Notes under the pieces: generated by a model | Told to the model about the DNA's origin: nothing | What the model saw: the letters and a program-made list of their open reading frames with translations, nothing else | Database searches by the model: none | Position numbers and translations under genes: made by a program | Shown: in pieces, positions 32,029-45,999 of the stretch | Numbering within the stretch: the stretch's first letter is position 1 | Layout of the letters: each line of letters starts with the position of its first letter | NCBI GenBank assembly: GCA_036873135.1 | Contig: JAPTYO010000015.1 | Location: 6,286,395 to 6,350,394 of the forward strand | Direction of reading: 5' to 3' | DNA length: 64,000 nucleotides | From: Clarkia xantiana subsp. parviflora | Lineage: Eukaryota; Streptophyta; Magnoliopsida; Myrtales; Onagraceae

Positions 32029-33177
32029 TGTTAAGTTATGAGATCTAGGTCAACGGGGGGTCGGCTTTGATCTCACTCCTTACGAGAGATGTGTGCGATC
32101 CGATGTTCTTGAGCTGCTCTGCCTTAGTCTATCTCCTTCTTTCCTTCCTTCCTTTGCTTCTTCTCTCCTTCTACCCTGCAGAAGGGGCAATACCAGACAC
32201 GGAGGGGGGGGGGGGTGGTGCCTGGTGAACCCTCTCCGATGCCTAAGTCAGTATTCTTCTAGAGAGATAAAGCTAGAGAGATGTCAGAGCTAAAATGTCC
32301 AAATGGCCAAGATGTTCAAATGAGTTGTGAAGGTGGAGTATTTATAGGCAACGGTGTCATTAAGGTGGCTTAATGACATCGTTAACCTTTAAACACAATT
32401 AATTAACCTCCAAACGCTTAATTAAGACCTTAGGATTCGGAGGAGGTAGGCGGAATGGACCGAGCGTGGGAGTCCGAAAGTGGTGTCGGGGCCCTTGGGG
32501 GGGGGGAGAAATCCGACCCCCAAGGGTAGGGGTTGGGTGAGGACACCCAACCCCTCCTAGGGAGGGTGGGGTTGGCCAACCCCATCCCTCCTAGGAGGGA
32601 TCGGGTTGGCCGACCCGATCTCTCCTAGGAGAGATCGGGTTGGCCGACCCGATCTCTCCTAGGAGAGATCGGGTTGGCCGACCCGATTTCTCCTAGGAGA
32701 GATCGGGTTGGCCAACCCGATCTCTCCTAGGAGAGATCGGGTTGGTCCACCCGATCTCCCCTAGGGGAGATCGGGTCGGCTGACCCGATCTCCCCTAGGG
32801 GAGGTCGGGTGTGGCCACCCAACCTCACCTAGGTAAGTTCGTCCCGGCCGGACGGGCACTTCGGCCCCGTCCGAGCCGTCGATGTTCTCGCGAAGTGTCC
32901 GGGTTGAAGTTTCGATTTATAGTCGGTGATGGGACGATAAAAATACAACGATTTGGAAGTCAACGGGTTCAAATTGGGCGTATATCCATCATACGCGACA
33001 CCCCCCGGGTGTTGAGCTTACCCGGAATTCCGGGTAAGCCCCCCGGGGATGTCGGGCAAGTTCGCGACTTGCCCGGTTTCCCCCGGTTAGCTCGAAATTG
33101 GGGAATCGTAAAGGGTCTTGCGCGTGTATGAGGTCTGAATAATTAAGACCGAGCCCGAATCATGCGTATATCCATCA
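32029..33177 (-). mobile_element. LTR of the second element A copy (1149 bp)
   Basis: Same termini and the same chimeric 187-bp extension as 4447-5530, with two more palindromic 34-bp units (nine cctagg-type centres at about 32543-32840) and changed G-run lengths. Confidence 0.85.
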
Positions 33178-35532
33178 GTGGCCTCGAAGTCTTTAAAATT
33201 CTCATCATTTTATTTGCGAGTCTTTCATGAATTTATTCCTTAGCTAGCTTCATAATAGTATTTCTTTTTTTAATCATATATTTGAATTGAACTATTATTT
33301 TATAATCATATATTTTCTATTAGCATGGAGGAAATAGTAAATTCTCATATTTCCACGAGCTTGATTTAAATCTAAGTTATAATATATTGGTAGAGATTCT
33401 TTCACTTGATTGATGTTCAGTGTCTCATTCAAGTTTAATTGATTTTCATTTTTGATCAGTTTTATGAATTTTCATAATCCCTAACTTGAAAATTTTAAGA
33501 ATTTAATCACTCAATTTAAATTCTTTAAAATTTGAGTATATTTTTTTTATTTTATAAAAGAATATTATTTATTTTATTAGAGTTTTCCCTTGGTTTTATT
33601 TATTATACAGAAATGCAGATTACTCTAACATGTAACATAGCAAGTTACAATTTTATTGTACGGGAAAAATCTCATATCTTCTTCTAAATCTTTAAAATAA
33701 CATATATTCACATATTTGATAGGAATGAAAATATTGTAGTTGCACAGTAACCCAGTTAGAATTATGGTTGACTTTAATACATCTTTACTTAACCATATAT
33801 CATACTAAGTAAGTTTTATGTCTTATATGTTTAGTTTTATATGTGTACTTATAATTAGTGTTATAAATTCCAAAGGAAACAAGAAAATAATACCTAAAAA
33901 ACTCTTATTATTTTTTCTAAACCGTTAAGATAGTGTAAGTTCAAGTATTCAATATAAGTTCTAAAAAAAAATTTATTCGATAAGTATATATAATCTGATT
34001 TTTTCATACCAAATACAATCTTTCTAAGTATCCTAAAATTTGTATATTAAATCATTTTTATCATTCTAAAATTTGTAACTTTATAATGTATGTCATTATT
34101 ATTATTAGATCATAAAATTTAATACTTCATACTCATGGTGCAAACTCATCTTAACAATCTGATAATCATGTTTTTTATTTCCTTTAGTGCTGGCTTTGTT
34201 ACTTCATCTATTGAATTTGAGATGTGGACCTACTTTTCTAATAACTTTTAAGGTATGTTATTTATTCTATTTAAGCTTAGGGTATGATCTGTCAAATTTA
34301 GCGAATTTCTCTGTTTCTGTCGGGGTAAATTATAATAGCCAGCATGTCTTTAATTTCCCATGTTAAAAAAATTATTAATTTCATGGCAAAAAAACATTTT
34401 TATATGAAATTCTAATTGATCTACTCTACTAATCTTTATAGAATAAATACATAGAATAATATTTTATAGATTTCTTTAGATTTATTTTATTTGGTTGCGT
34501 GCTAAATTTATAAATGCCAAATTTTCATTTCATTTAAAGTTATATTCAACTTTAAAATTTTAAAACTTTGCATAAGGAAATATGTTATATTTTATTATCT
34601 TCTTTCATTTTGGATGATCATATTCGTTAATCTCACTGTTACAGTTTAGTTAAATTTTATTAGAATGATTGCTCACTAAGTTATTTAAAAAAAAATCAAG
34701 CCAAAATAAAGTCCAAAAGTGACGACTCAACAAACTCATGAATGTACTTATTTGATTTTATATGTTATTAATTAGCTACAATTGTCTATACTATTTTATT
34801 AATTAATGTTGTTTATTGTTGAATATTTATTCTTAAATTTTAATCTTTTAGAGTTTTTTTATTAATTTTTCTTTCCTTTTTTATTTTTTATTTTTTATTT
34901 TTTATTTTTTTACCTTAATAGAATATTTCATCATATGCATTTCCAAAAAATACTTTTAGCACTTCCTCCCGCGCGGTGCACGGGTTATGCTGCTAGTATT
35001 ATATTAATTCGGCATCGGAAGCCCTCTGGCTGACACGTGGACAGTTTGTCCAGTCAGCGTTGCCTAATTTAATCGGAATTTAATAGGGGCTCTCTAAATT
35101 TAGATACATAATATTGATTGATTCAAAATTAAGAAGTATTTTTATATCCTATTTTTGTCTCTACGCAATTTAAAGAAACAAATTAATTGAAAGTTTCCTT
35201 TTAAATTCATTGTCTATACAGTTTGGCTCTGGAATACCATAGGCCGTCACGTATGCGATATATATATATAGAATAATAAATAATATTTATTAGATAATAT
35301 AAAAAATAATAATGTATAATCAAATGGAAAACGTTAGAATAGTAGTGCTGCGTATATATATTGTTGCACATACTTCTCATATATAATATATATTTATTAT
35401 ATTAACACTGTCTAAAATTACCTATCTTATAAATAATAATTTATATATGTTGATTTATTTACCATTTTATAATATAGATATATAAATAAAATATTTATTA
35501 CCTAAATCTATATCTATCTATCTATCTATCTA
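33178..35532. other. AT-rich non-coding DNA, copy of 5531-7903
   Basis: No gene. Helitron-like 3' end (hairpin, then ctgctag and T) at 34968-34996. Confidence 0.55.
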
Positions 35533-37267
35533 TCTATATATATTATACTAACCCTGTTGTTAACCCCTTAATTGCCTTCCACCTGTCCAAAATTCTATTC
35601 CTGAATGTGCCACCTGTCCAAATCCATATTATTCGAAGCCCATATTATTAGCATTAGGTCCAAAACGACACTATCTTTAACAATTTGAGCTAAAAACGGC
35701 ACTAGGCTCCACCTTGAATCTATATATAATACGATGTCGCTCAAATTCTAAATCTAAACATCAAAGCAAAACTACACCGTTTTATCTATTTTACACTCTA
35801 ATACGGATGGTCTCGTGCACTATGAGGTTGACACGTCATCCTACTAAACAACGTCGTTTCTCTCTTATTTTTTGGGTCATAAAACGTCAGTTTCAACCAT
35901 GGAATTTTTTGGCCAAAAAAAAAAACCATGGAATTGAAGATCGATTCAATTTGAAGCGGAAGAATTAAATTCACAAAACATATACTCAAATAATACTCCA
36001 TAGGTAATTCAAAGAACATGCGTTATATTACATGATTTGATTCAAGAGCTTCAGTTACATAATTTATTTCAAGAGCTTCAGTTACATAGCTGGAATCAAT
36101 TCAACACAAGCATATGATTCATGCCATATAAATATCTCTGATTTGTTTTTCTTTCATACTCTGTGACTTACAACCCTCACAAATCAAGGCGACTGAGGTA
36201 TCTCGAATTCTAGCTGATAGATGTTTCATACGGGGTAGTGAGTTTCTTGGAGAAAAAAATCTAGATATGCAGAGAAAAAGGTCTAATTACGAGTTTATTA
36301 TCGCCTCTGTTGCCATCTTTCCCGTCACCAGCCCTACCGCCACGACCACTCTCCTGACCGGTGTCGCTCTCTCTCTCTCCATCTATGGCGACCAACATGA
36401 GGAGGGCCCTGTCAAGATAGAGACGACGATGATAACCGCAATTTGATCTCGGATGCTGAGGAGTTAGATGATGATTGTCGAGGAGGTAGATGTTGATGAA
36501 TTGGAGCCCAAGAACCAAATAAGAAGAAAGAATTGGCTGCGGTTTTGAAGTGGTATGTGCAAAGTTAGAGATATGTAGGGTTTTCAAGTGAAAAGGCTTA
36601 TAGTTGTGTTCATTTGGGCTTATTTTTGTGGCTATTTGGCCCATGTAAAATTTATTTGGCCCAATTTTTTGCCATTAACGTTGTAAATAGAAGTTTTTTT
36701 GTGTCTAAGTAGATAAAAGTTTGCTTAATTTTTTCGTTATTGTTTTATATAAAGTAAAATTTCAAAAAATACATATTTAGGAAAATATAAAACACAAATT
36801 TCACCCAAAATAATTACACATATATATATATATATATATATATTATAAAAATCAATTAAACATATGATTTACAAAAAAAAATTATGCAGAATATAAAACA
36901 TAACAATCTAAAACTTTATTTTATTTTACATAAATTAATTGAGTATTATAAAATCATAATTAAATTTTAGGGTGCTTATAAAAATATATTTAAAAGTATT
37001 TTCCATCAGAATTTAATGAAAAGATGGCAAAAATAACTTTTTGCAAAAAAATAAAAAAAAAGGTAGAAATTTGTTATAAAAAAAAAGAGTTCGCCTAACA
37101 AATTATACTCTCGGTTAAAGTTCAATTAACAATTTTATATTTAACTCTATTTATAAATATATCTATCAAGTCACGTAAAATTCACTCAAATTATTTTATT
37201 AAATACTAATATATATATTTTTAAATATCACAATGTCACCCGCGCCGCGCGCGGGTATAGCAGCTAG
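35533..37267 (+). mobile_element. Putative non-autonomous Helitron, uninterrupted copy
   Basis: A|tctatatatattatacta at 35533 and hairpin cccgcgccgcgcgcggg plus tatagcagctag|T ending at 37267. About 1.7 kb with no protein signal. The 5' end is uncertain because it lies in a (TATC)n run. Confidence 0.45.
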
Positions 37268-38674
37268 TATGTATATATACGAAAGATATGTTATAGTAAT
37301 AAACATATGCAATCATATATACATATAGTAACTTATATTAACAAAGTATATAATATATACTATATAATATTATACGAAGTAATTTATAGTATTTCATTGT
37401 AATATACATGCAACTATATATACTGCTCATTGTATATATGAGGATAAGCGCATCCAGGCATGTTGAAAGGAAATATGAAGCAGCTACTCTTGGAGCTTCA
37501 GTGCATTTTCTTGCTTAGGTAATTTTTCAACGAATGAAAGTTTATAGATTATTTTATAGTTTTACTGTACATATATTTTGTTTATCTACACCGGGTTTGA
37601 CCTATTTTTTAGGTCGTTTATATTGTAATGCAAGGAAATACGAATGAAGCTCTTCAGTGCATCTTCTCGCTTGGGTAATTTTTCGGTTCTCGAGCGAATG
37701 AAATTTATAGTTTATCTATAGTTTTAATGTACATATTTTTTTTGTTTATTTACATCGGGTTTGACATATTCTTTTAGGTTGATTACACTATAATTATCTA
37801 ATTGATAAATGCTAATGCCTAATGGAAAAAACTATTTTTTAAACTAAATATTATTAACTAACTCGATGCTGACATGTAACGTGTAATATTATATTAATGT
37901 TTTGTATTTAATATTTGTATAAAGATTGGTTTGATATTTGAGATAGCAAAGTAATGAGTCCACAGTGATAGACGATGGAGGCTTGATAAGTGCCGAAGAT
38001 ACATGATCGAGCAGTGCAATTGATCGACTAAGAAAAGAAGACGGATTTTTTTTTTTTGTAATTAATTGCATATAATTTTTTTAAAGTTTTTTCCAGATAA
38101 CATTATTGAAGGTCTTTGTTGAACTATTCCGCGACAGCACAATATGTATCGATTAATCCATCATGTAGTTAATAGTTTATAATTCTTTGATGAAAGAAAT
38201 CAATCAATTCAGAAAACAATAAATCTAAAATTAACTCTCATGACATGAGGAATAAGATCAGACTTTTATAGGTCTAATTTTTGTTTCCTTTCATTTTACA
38301 ATTAGCTGATTAATAGTATTTGATCGGAGTGATTGCGATGAGAAGCATCTTAAGATAAAAGTAGAAAAGAATGAAGATAAAACCGCAATAGCATAAGCAC
38401 AATCTAGATTGGCAAAGGTCACGAATTCAAACTAGGCTCAACTGTAGAAGTAATATCGGAGCTAGAGGGGTCAAGTTACAGATAACCACAACTTAGGAAA
38501 AAGAGTAAGTATGCATCTCGAATTATTATAAAACTAGGTGGCTGACCTGCGCGTTGCGCAGTAAGTAATTTTTTATATAATTATTAGGGTATTAAGAAAA
38601 TTCAAATTTGATATTGATAATTAATTTAATTGATATTTTTTTATTTTCAAATAATTTATTCAATGCAAATAAAT

Positions 38675-38716
<42 letters not shown>

Positions 38717-39262
38717 TCTATTATTTTTAAAAGGTAACGATTCGTGTAAGTGGATATAACATTTTGGATGAGGTTTAGAACTTGTAAAGACCATATTATA
38801 TATATGGAAATATAAATAGCCTTACTCATAAACCTTATTTTATTTGTCGTTAATTATAAAATAAGAAATAAATAATTTGTAAATTTTTCATATTAATAGT
38901 TTATTTATATATTGTATAATGAATAAAATTACTTTAAATTAAACGATATATATGTATATATATTTTAAAATTAAATATGTCTAGTCAAAATTTATTGATA
39001 CTTATCGTATTATGTTACTTAATATTCTATCTTTATACATAAAAGTGTCAACTGTTATCGTATATGTATTACATATATGTGAAATTTATTTAGTAACTTT
39101 GTTATAGAACACCTATACTAAAATAATTTATTTCATAGTAGTGCACCAATTTTTGTTAAAAGTAATTGTTGCTTATATTTTTATTTATAATTTTTAATTT
39201 ACATATTGCTTTAATTAAAATTATGTTGGGCATATGTATATAAAAAATATATCTACCATATC

Positions 39263-39314
<52 letters not shown>

Positions 39315-42300
39315 TTGTTTGGACATCCTATAAAAGTATGTTTTAGATTATATTTGACATATTTTTTCTCAAAATATAAATTTTTTCCATAAAAAATTAT
39401 AAATAAATATTATTTAGAAAAAATATATTCAAATTATGGTAAAAACTAAAATTTAATTAAAATAATAATTATATTCAATAATAAAGTATGTAATATTGTC
39501 ACCTAAAATCAAACTTATATCAAATTTGATAATTTTAATATTAAAATAAAAGAATATAGCAGAAGTAACAATCTATAGTTATCATTAATAATTGGTATTA
39601 TTTGGAAAACAAAACGGATTAAAAAACGAAACGGTTTCAATCACTCAATATGAGCTCTTGGAGAATTTTGAAGTGCTTAGATTTATCTACATGTAGTTGA
39701 CATATCATTAAGAAGAGTTACATATTGATGTGGACCAATAAAATGTCATAATTTTTACATGTAATATACTCATTTTAGTACTTGTCATGATTTTATGAGT
39801 TTCTTCAAGATTATATTATATATAGATTATGCTTATAATATATAGTTGGTCAAGTAGCACTTTCAAAATTTTACGTATAATTCATATGTATTGAATATGT
39901 TTCAAGAATCATATATCTTATTTTTTACTTGGATAAAATTGGACATCAATTTGCTTTTCTCGGGAGAAATCTAGAATCTTACACGATCAATAATAATGGT
40001 CATGAGAATTTGGTGTATTATTGAGATGATATATTTATTTTTCTATTTCTTCCTTGCATAGCTTGATAATAAATAAGTATATGATATGATGAGATGAATG
40101 CATGTTATGCGACTTTTGCTAACTAAATTGAGCTGATGAAGTAGATGCCCTAAAAAAACTATGATACAAAATTAAAGCATTGCCCCAATCACTCATCCAC
40201 CCCATTTTTCGTGTCTTTTATAGTTTTTTTTTTTTTTTTTAATTATAGGGATAAAGTTATAAAATAAAAAATCAAATAATACATAATTACCTAAAATGTA
40301 TATTTAATTTGTTAATAAATAAATTATTTATCAACATTTTTATTCAAAATTTTGAATAAGTTAATTATTTTAACAAAAATAACTTTTTTTTTACTCGCGC
40401 GGTGCGCGGGTTTAGTATCTAGTAATGTATAATTTTTAAAATGATAATCTAGAACATTAACAATAAATTGTTTCTAAATAAGGTATAGACATTATAATTA
40501 CTCATTGAGATGAAAAATCAAAGGTCATCGCATTGTTAAGACAAGTGAAATGAAATTTTCTTAACCACATTATTGTGATGATAACATATTTCCCATATCT
40601 AATATCCTCCCAACTCGAATATGGCATCTTTCTCATATCATATCATATTTAAATACAATTGAGCTTTCTTCATATTGCCTTTAGCGCAATAAGCCGTAAC
40701 TCTCAAAAATTCAATTTTAATATCATATGTTTTACCGTAATCTTATATTTGCACCTTCAGTATCATCCAATCTCAAGAAAAAAATTATAATGGTGAAATA
40801 ACATTAAGATTTGATATCCACGTTTCTCTCTATTTCGTCGAAATAGCCACTTTGCTTTCTTGAGCATAACCAATGATTTATCAATCAAGCCATATTTAGA
40901 CTACCCATTTGCTAAAGAACCATAAGAATTCCACTGCAAATAAGTAAATGAGTTGGTTTTCATCTCCATTAAGAGTTTCTCCATTCCTTCAGTGTAGCCA
41001 CTTCACCGAATGTTATCTTCATATAATCTCTTCCATGAAGACACAAGAGGAAAAAATGCTAGTGAATGTATATATAATAGCATGACATTATATAATTTTT
41101 ACATCAAACGCAAGATTAATGTGTTGCCTCCAGAATGCAGATATGATAATCCCTTTTGAACCCAAAGAATAACAAATCACTGTATAAATTAAGCAAACTC
41201 GCTTAATGGAAAACAGGAAATCTAACTTTGATCAACACAAAATCGTAAAAAATGGCAAGAACGGATGTGTAAATCTATCAATTGTTAGTTTGATTGTCAC
41301 TTGATACTCTGCAGAATCTACTTGTTACGATGTTCAAGTAGATATTAGATTCAATGTAAGACTAAATCTCTGATATTGATATTTTAAAATTACTGGTAGA
41401 ATGTTTCAAATGAGATTTAAAAATATGCCATCTCGACTGTATACATTGCTCATCCATATTAAGAAGATATTTTCCAATTAAATAGAATGACTCAGAGGAG
41501 TTCAACAATTATTCAACTAAAATGACATGAGCAAACGACAGAACAAACATATAATCTCATTTTAGCGACATCTACAAACATTGCAGTGTAATCAACATAA
41601 ATAAGAATATCCAAAGATGATGAAATATTGCGTCAGTTCTAAAGAATTTGGGGTTTTAATAAAGAATTTGGGGATATTGACAGTGTTTGTCTGTCTAATT
41701 CCGGTGAGCACACCGATGTTACACCGGCCAAAGGGTCACCGTCGAAATCCAAAATAGTTGCCGCATGCAGGCTAACGAGTCACCTTCGGATCGTATACTG
41801 GTCATCGGGCCACCAACGGGTTTCTACGAAGAACTCATATGGTAGGCCTTTGGGATAAGAGGAATTAAAAATTCAAGATGGTAGAAGGTCGTTGGATTTC
41901 TATGGGTCACCATGAGGTATGGTCATGCAAAAAGGTGAAACATCAAAAGTGGAGTTTCTGCTCCAGAGATGGTGACGTATGAATGGTAGTCTGGGGAGTA
42001 GCTACATACAGCCGAGGGGTTGCAACTGCAACCCCTCAACTTATAAAAGTTAGTGTATATATACTAATGTATGTATAAATGTTGTTACCATTCAGTTTAT
42101 GGAAAAAAAAATTTGAATGTTGCACCCCGCATTTAAATAGGAAAGTGGTGCAACATTAAATATGAATGTTATATATATACTATTTAACTCATTATATTTA
42201 ATATGTATATGGTATGTATGTATAAGTGCATATCTAAAATTATATCTGACTATCTAAGTGACAATGTAAATTTATTCAAATAAATATATACAAAAGTATT

Positions 42301-43277
42301 ACCAAAAAAATCTGCAAAAGTCTGCTTGTCCATAACGTAGTTCAATGAGCGGTAATTTGACGAACAGTTTTTTGGTGAATTTCATTGAAAAATATATATT
42401 TGAATCTATTGATAATGAGTATGTTATGTTTTATTTTCAAAGTATGAAAAATCGTAATAGGCATTGTAAATTTTTTTTTTTTTAATTTTAAATTATTATA
42501 CTATATTTTATAGTTTTTTTCATATGATTTTTTTTTTCTTTTTTCACACGTATTTTTCATTTTTTAAAAATAATTATTCGTATAAATTTTGAACTATTTA
42601 CCCATATAACAACATGAGAAAGTCCAAATACTAAAATGTGCCATAAATTTAGCCAAATACTAAAATAACCACACTGTCGTTATCTAAACAACGGTTTCGC
42701 CACAATTTTTTTGAGCTCCGCTGTTCTAAACAACGACACCTAATTCACACCCCCCCCCCCCCCAGTTTGGCTTTTTGTTTGTTGAATTTTCATATTTTAA
42801 TGTAAATGATTTGTATAATTTTATAATATTTTTTCTAAAATCTATTGAGATAGGTGTAAAGTTTGGTCGTGTTAACTTTAGAAGGTAATACTTTTAAACA
42901 TTTGTATCCTCTAGGTTTAATTCAGTCAAACTATACACACAATTCAATAAAGTTTTAGAATTTAAGATTTATATAATTTTAAGATTATTTAAGGATTTAT
43001 TTAATTCTTTTGAATTTTTTCTTCAAAAACCGTGATTTGATTTTCGACACGTTTTGATATTTGAATAAAAATAAATTGATCACTCTTGCAACCCCTGGCT
43101 CCGGTTCCTGGCTACGCCACTGATGGTAGTGGTTGGGGAAGTAACTGGAAAGTGGACTTAACAAATGAGAGAAGTGACGATTCAGAGGAGCCGAGCGAGA
43201 GACAAGAGATGGAGTTAAAGGGGTATTTTGGGGTTTCCAATTTTGGACGATTTTTGTTTCAACTCTCATTTTTATTA
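37268..43277. other. Long gene-free AT-rich stretch
   Basis: No ORF or RNA gene is supported. It contains a minus-strand Helitron-like 3' end at 38534 (hairpin ctgcgcaacgcgcag on the minus strand), a plus-strand one ending at 40422 (ctcgcgcggtgcgcggg, then tttagtatctag and T), TA repeats at 38681-38711 and 39268-39310, a T-rich run near 42474-42483 and a C-run at 42751-42764. Sequence after 38766 is single-copy in this window. Confidence 0.5.
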
Positions 43278-44092
43278 GGGTTAAAAGGTCTTTTTGTCCA
43301 ACATGTTTGACAACTTTTGAGTTTTGGTCATATATCTTTTTTTTTTCCTAGTTTTGGTACTATATGTTTGAAAACTTTTGGTTTTTGATCAATCCGTTAG
43401 TTGACCGTCAGTTTGACCGTTAAATAATCATGTGACTTGCACAAGCCTAGTCCCAAAATTTTATTTTGTTCAGTTCAGTCCTCCAAATTATTGTCCTAAC
43501 TTTTTATTTTTACAATTTAACCCCTAAACATTATCAACCACACCCTAAGAGTAAATTGACCTAGCCATGGTCCGACCCATGGCTAGGTCGGACCATGACT
43601 AGGGTCGCCGGACTTGGGTGACCCTAACCATGGGTTGGGCCATGGTTAGGTCAATTTAGCATTTGGGGCCAATTGATCAAATTGGACCATTGGACAAAAT
43701 TGACCTAGCCATGGTCCGACCTATGGCTACGTCGGACCATGGCTAGGGTCGCCGGACCTGGGCGACCATACCCATGGTCCGACCTAGCCATGGGCCGGAC
43801 CATAGCTAGGTCAATTTAGTCCTAGGGTGCGGTTGATAATGTTTAGGGGCAAAATTGAAAAAATAAAAAGTTAGGACAATAATTTTGAGGACTAAACTGA
43901 ATAAAATAAAATTTTGGGACTAGACATGTGCAAGTCACATGACTATTTAACGGTCAGACTGACGGTCAACTAACAGATTGACCAAAAACCAAAAGTTTTC
44001 AAACATATTGTACCAAAACTAAGAAAAAAAAAAGATATATGACCAAAACCCAAAAGTTGTCAAACATGTTGGACCAAAAGACCTATTAACCC
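43278..44092. mobile_element. Fold-back non-autonomous Mutator-like element (815 bp)
   Basis: Starts gggttaaaaggtctttt and ends in the near-inverse (...aagacctattaaccc). The two arms are inverse complements over roughly 380 bp each, so almost the whole element is one hairpin. It is flanked by a perfect 9-bp direct repeat tttttatta (43269-43277 and 44093-44101). Long terminal inverted repeats with a 9-bp target duplication are typical of Mutator-like elements. No transposase is present. Confidence 0.8.
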
Positions 44093-44278
44093 TTTTTATT
44101 ATAATAGAGAGTGATATGATTTATTTTATTTTATTTTAAAGAATTACGAAAAGCAACATCACATGATTCATTCAGTTAATATATATTGATAAAAAAAATT
44201 AAGATAATAAATAAGTTTATACTATAAATTTATTTACATTAAATATTAAATCATTTTTTTCCGAATAAATATTAAGTC

Positions 44279-44450
44279 TGTTACGAATAAATCTAATAGG
44301 ATTTCTAGGGATGTTCATTATCTACTAGTATTATATGTAGATATTATTTATCTTGCTCATCAAGTCTTTGTAACCCTATATAAATGGTGTTTCTACATAA
44401 GAATAAACATCCTTATTTGCTCTCTTCTATTCTCTTTTGGTATGGTTTCA
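44279..44450 (+). mobile_element. Possible short copia-type LTR (remnant)
   Basis: Runs from tgttacgaataaatc to atggtttca, with a TATA-like cctatataaatgg near 44372-44384. Directly after it comes taacacgttatcagcacg, a sequence often seen next to short copia LTRs. No second LTR or coding region was found. Confidence 0.4.
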
Positions 44451-44854
44451 TAACACGTTATCAGCACGTAATATGTTCGTTATTTTGTTTACGTATATTT
44501 ATATTGTAGTTCTCCAAGCGGTTGTATCCATACACGGACAACACAAATAGATACATTGTTTAAAATCCATATGTCATCACTATCCTACTTTCATGTTCAA
44601 CATATGCAAAAACAGATAGGAATGGTTATTATTGCTATTATTATTTCTTTTAGCTTGTAATTTACTGCTCTCTTCGTACTATTCGATGTTATGAAAAATG
44701 TTTACCCCCTAGGTATAAGTCATCTTGTAGGAGATAAACATTTTACTTATGTTTGTGAGAATATACTTTTCACCGTTAGGCTCACTTCGTCATAACAAGC
44801 AGTTCATCGTTGCGCCCGATGATACAATAATGAACTAACTACTCATGCTTGTTG

Positions 44855-44984
44855 TTATGTCGAAGGGAGCCAAAGGTGTAAATTGTCTTCTCTCCATCAT
44901 AGGCAAAGTCGTTTCCCTCTTAGGAGGTACGACTTTTCTTGTGATGGAGAGAAGACAAGTTTCACCTTTGGCTCCGACATAAGA
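44855..44984. ncRNA. Long hairpin, possible small-RNA precursor or mini-transposon
   Basis: A nearly perfect inverted repeat of about 55-nt arms. The outer part pairs ttatgtcg/cgacataa, the middle pairs ggagccaaaggtgtaaattg (44866) with its near-complement ending 44975, and an inner stem pairs aaagtcgt/acgacttt. The loop is about 16 nt. The arrangement resembles a plant miRNA precursor; a fold-back element is equally possible. Diverged single-arm copies follow at about 45043-45110. Confidence 0.4.
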
Positions 44985-45999
44985 AGAAGCATCAATTGGT
45001 TCATCATTGTGTCGTTCGATGAGGTCATTTTTGTTATGCGGAAGGGAGCAGAGAGTATAAACTGTCTTCTATCCTTTGTACGCAAACTGATTTCCTCCAA
45101 GACATGGTTGTATGTCTTCAAAAGTATTCAGTCATCTTATAGGAGTAAAGGACTTTGGGTATGATGGAGGGAATTCAGTTTTTCAGTTTAGGCTCCCTTT
45201 CTCATAACATTGTTGTGCACGATGACGTGCCTCACTTCCGGGGTTGCCGGGAATTGTTCCCCTGACTAGAGATGGAGGCTAAAGAAGGTATACCAATCCA
45301 AAACCATTAAGGTGGTGTTAAGCTTCGAAAGTCGAATCCTTGTACAATCAATTGATGCAGTTGTCGGGCTCGAAAGTTGTAAGGTATTTTTTTTTTGACA
45401 ACTGTATTAAGAAGACGGTAATGCCAGACATGTTTGGTCATTGTGATTGTTTTATGATTGCAAGATTAGTAGTGGCATGAGACAGGCTTGAGTCCGACAG
45501 GAGATGATGGTGATGGTGAGCTTTGGAGCAGCAGTCGATGTTGGTGGATGTCCAGGACGATGATGTCTGGATTGGCGCTGGTGGGCCACTTCCGTTGGTC
45601 GGATGGAAACAAAGTAATAGGTGAAAGAAAGAAATAGAGTCTAATTAGGTTGAACGATTGTAGTCATTTGATGAAGAACAAAAAGAAAGAAACACACTAA
45701 TTACAGTTACTTTATTATACATGTTAGTGGACGACAAACAATGAAAGAGTCCCCTTAATAGTAATTCAGTTAATCAATCTCACGATCCTGTGCAATTTGT
45801 AAATCGTATATATGTTGAAAGAACCTAAACAAGATATAACAGATAATAGTGTCATATGTATGTTGAAATATATAATTTAAAAATAAGCATAATAGGTGAA
45901 TCCGCTTGTTAATCTGTGTTTTGTTTAATCGGTAAGGGACACATATGAATGAAAGAAAAACAAAACAAAACAAACTTAACATATGCATAACTGTCAATG
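44985..45999. other. Intergenic DNA
   Basis: No supported gene. The first 200 bp hold diverged copies of the adjacent hairpin arm. Confidence 0.4.

Larger units (their letters stand above)
30478..38766. repeat. Second copy of 2896-21148, lacking elements B and C
   Basis: From ttcacccatttgg (30478) the sequence follows 2896-8605 and then 18595-21148 with few substitutions and some microsatellite or repeat-number changes. At 36231-36235 and 38762-38766 it shows single cgggg and ttttg where copy 1 carries B and C. Either a segmental tandem duplication older than B and C, or the second haplotype placed in tandem by assembly. Confidence 0.9.

Noticed and set aside
44883..45164. 93-codon ORF over the long hairpin
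   Set aside because: It simply reads through the inverted repeat; no domain or conserved start.
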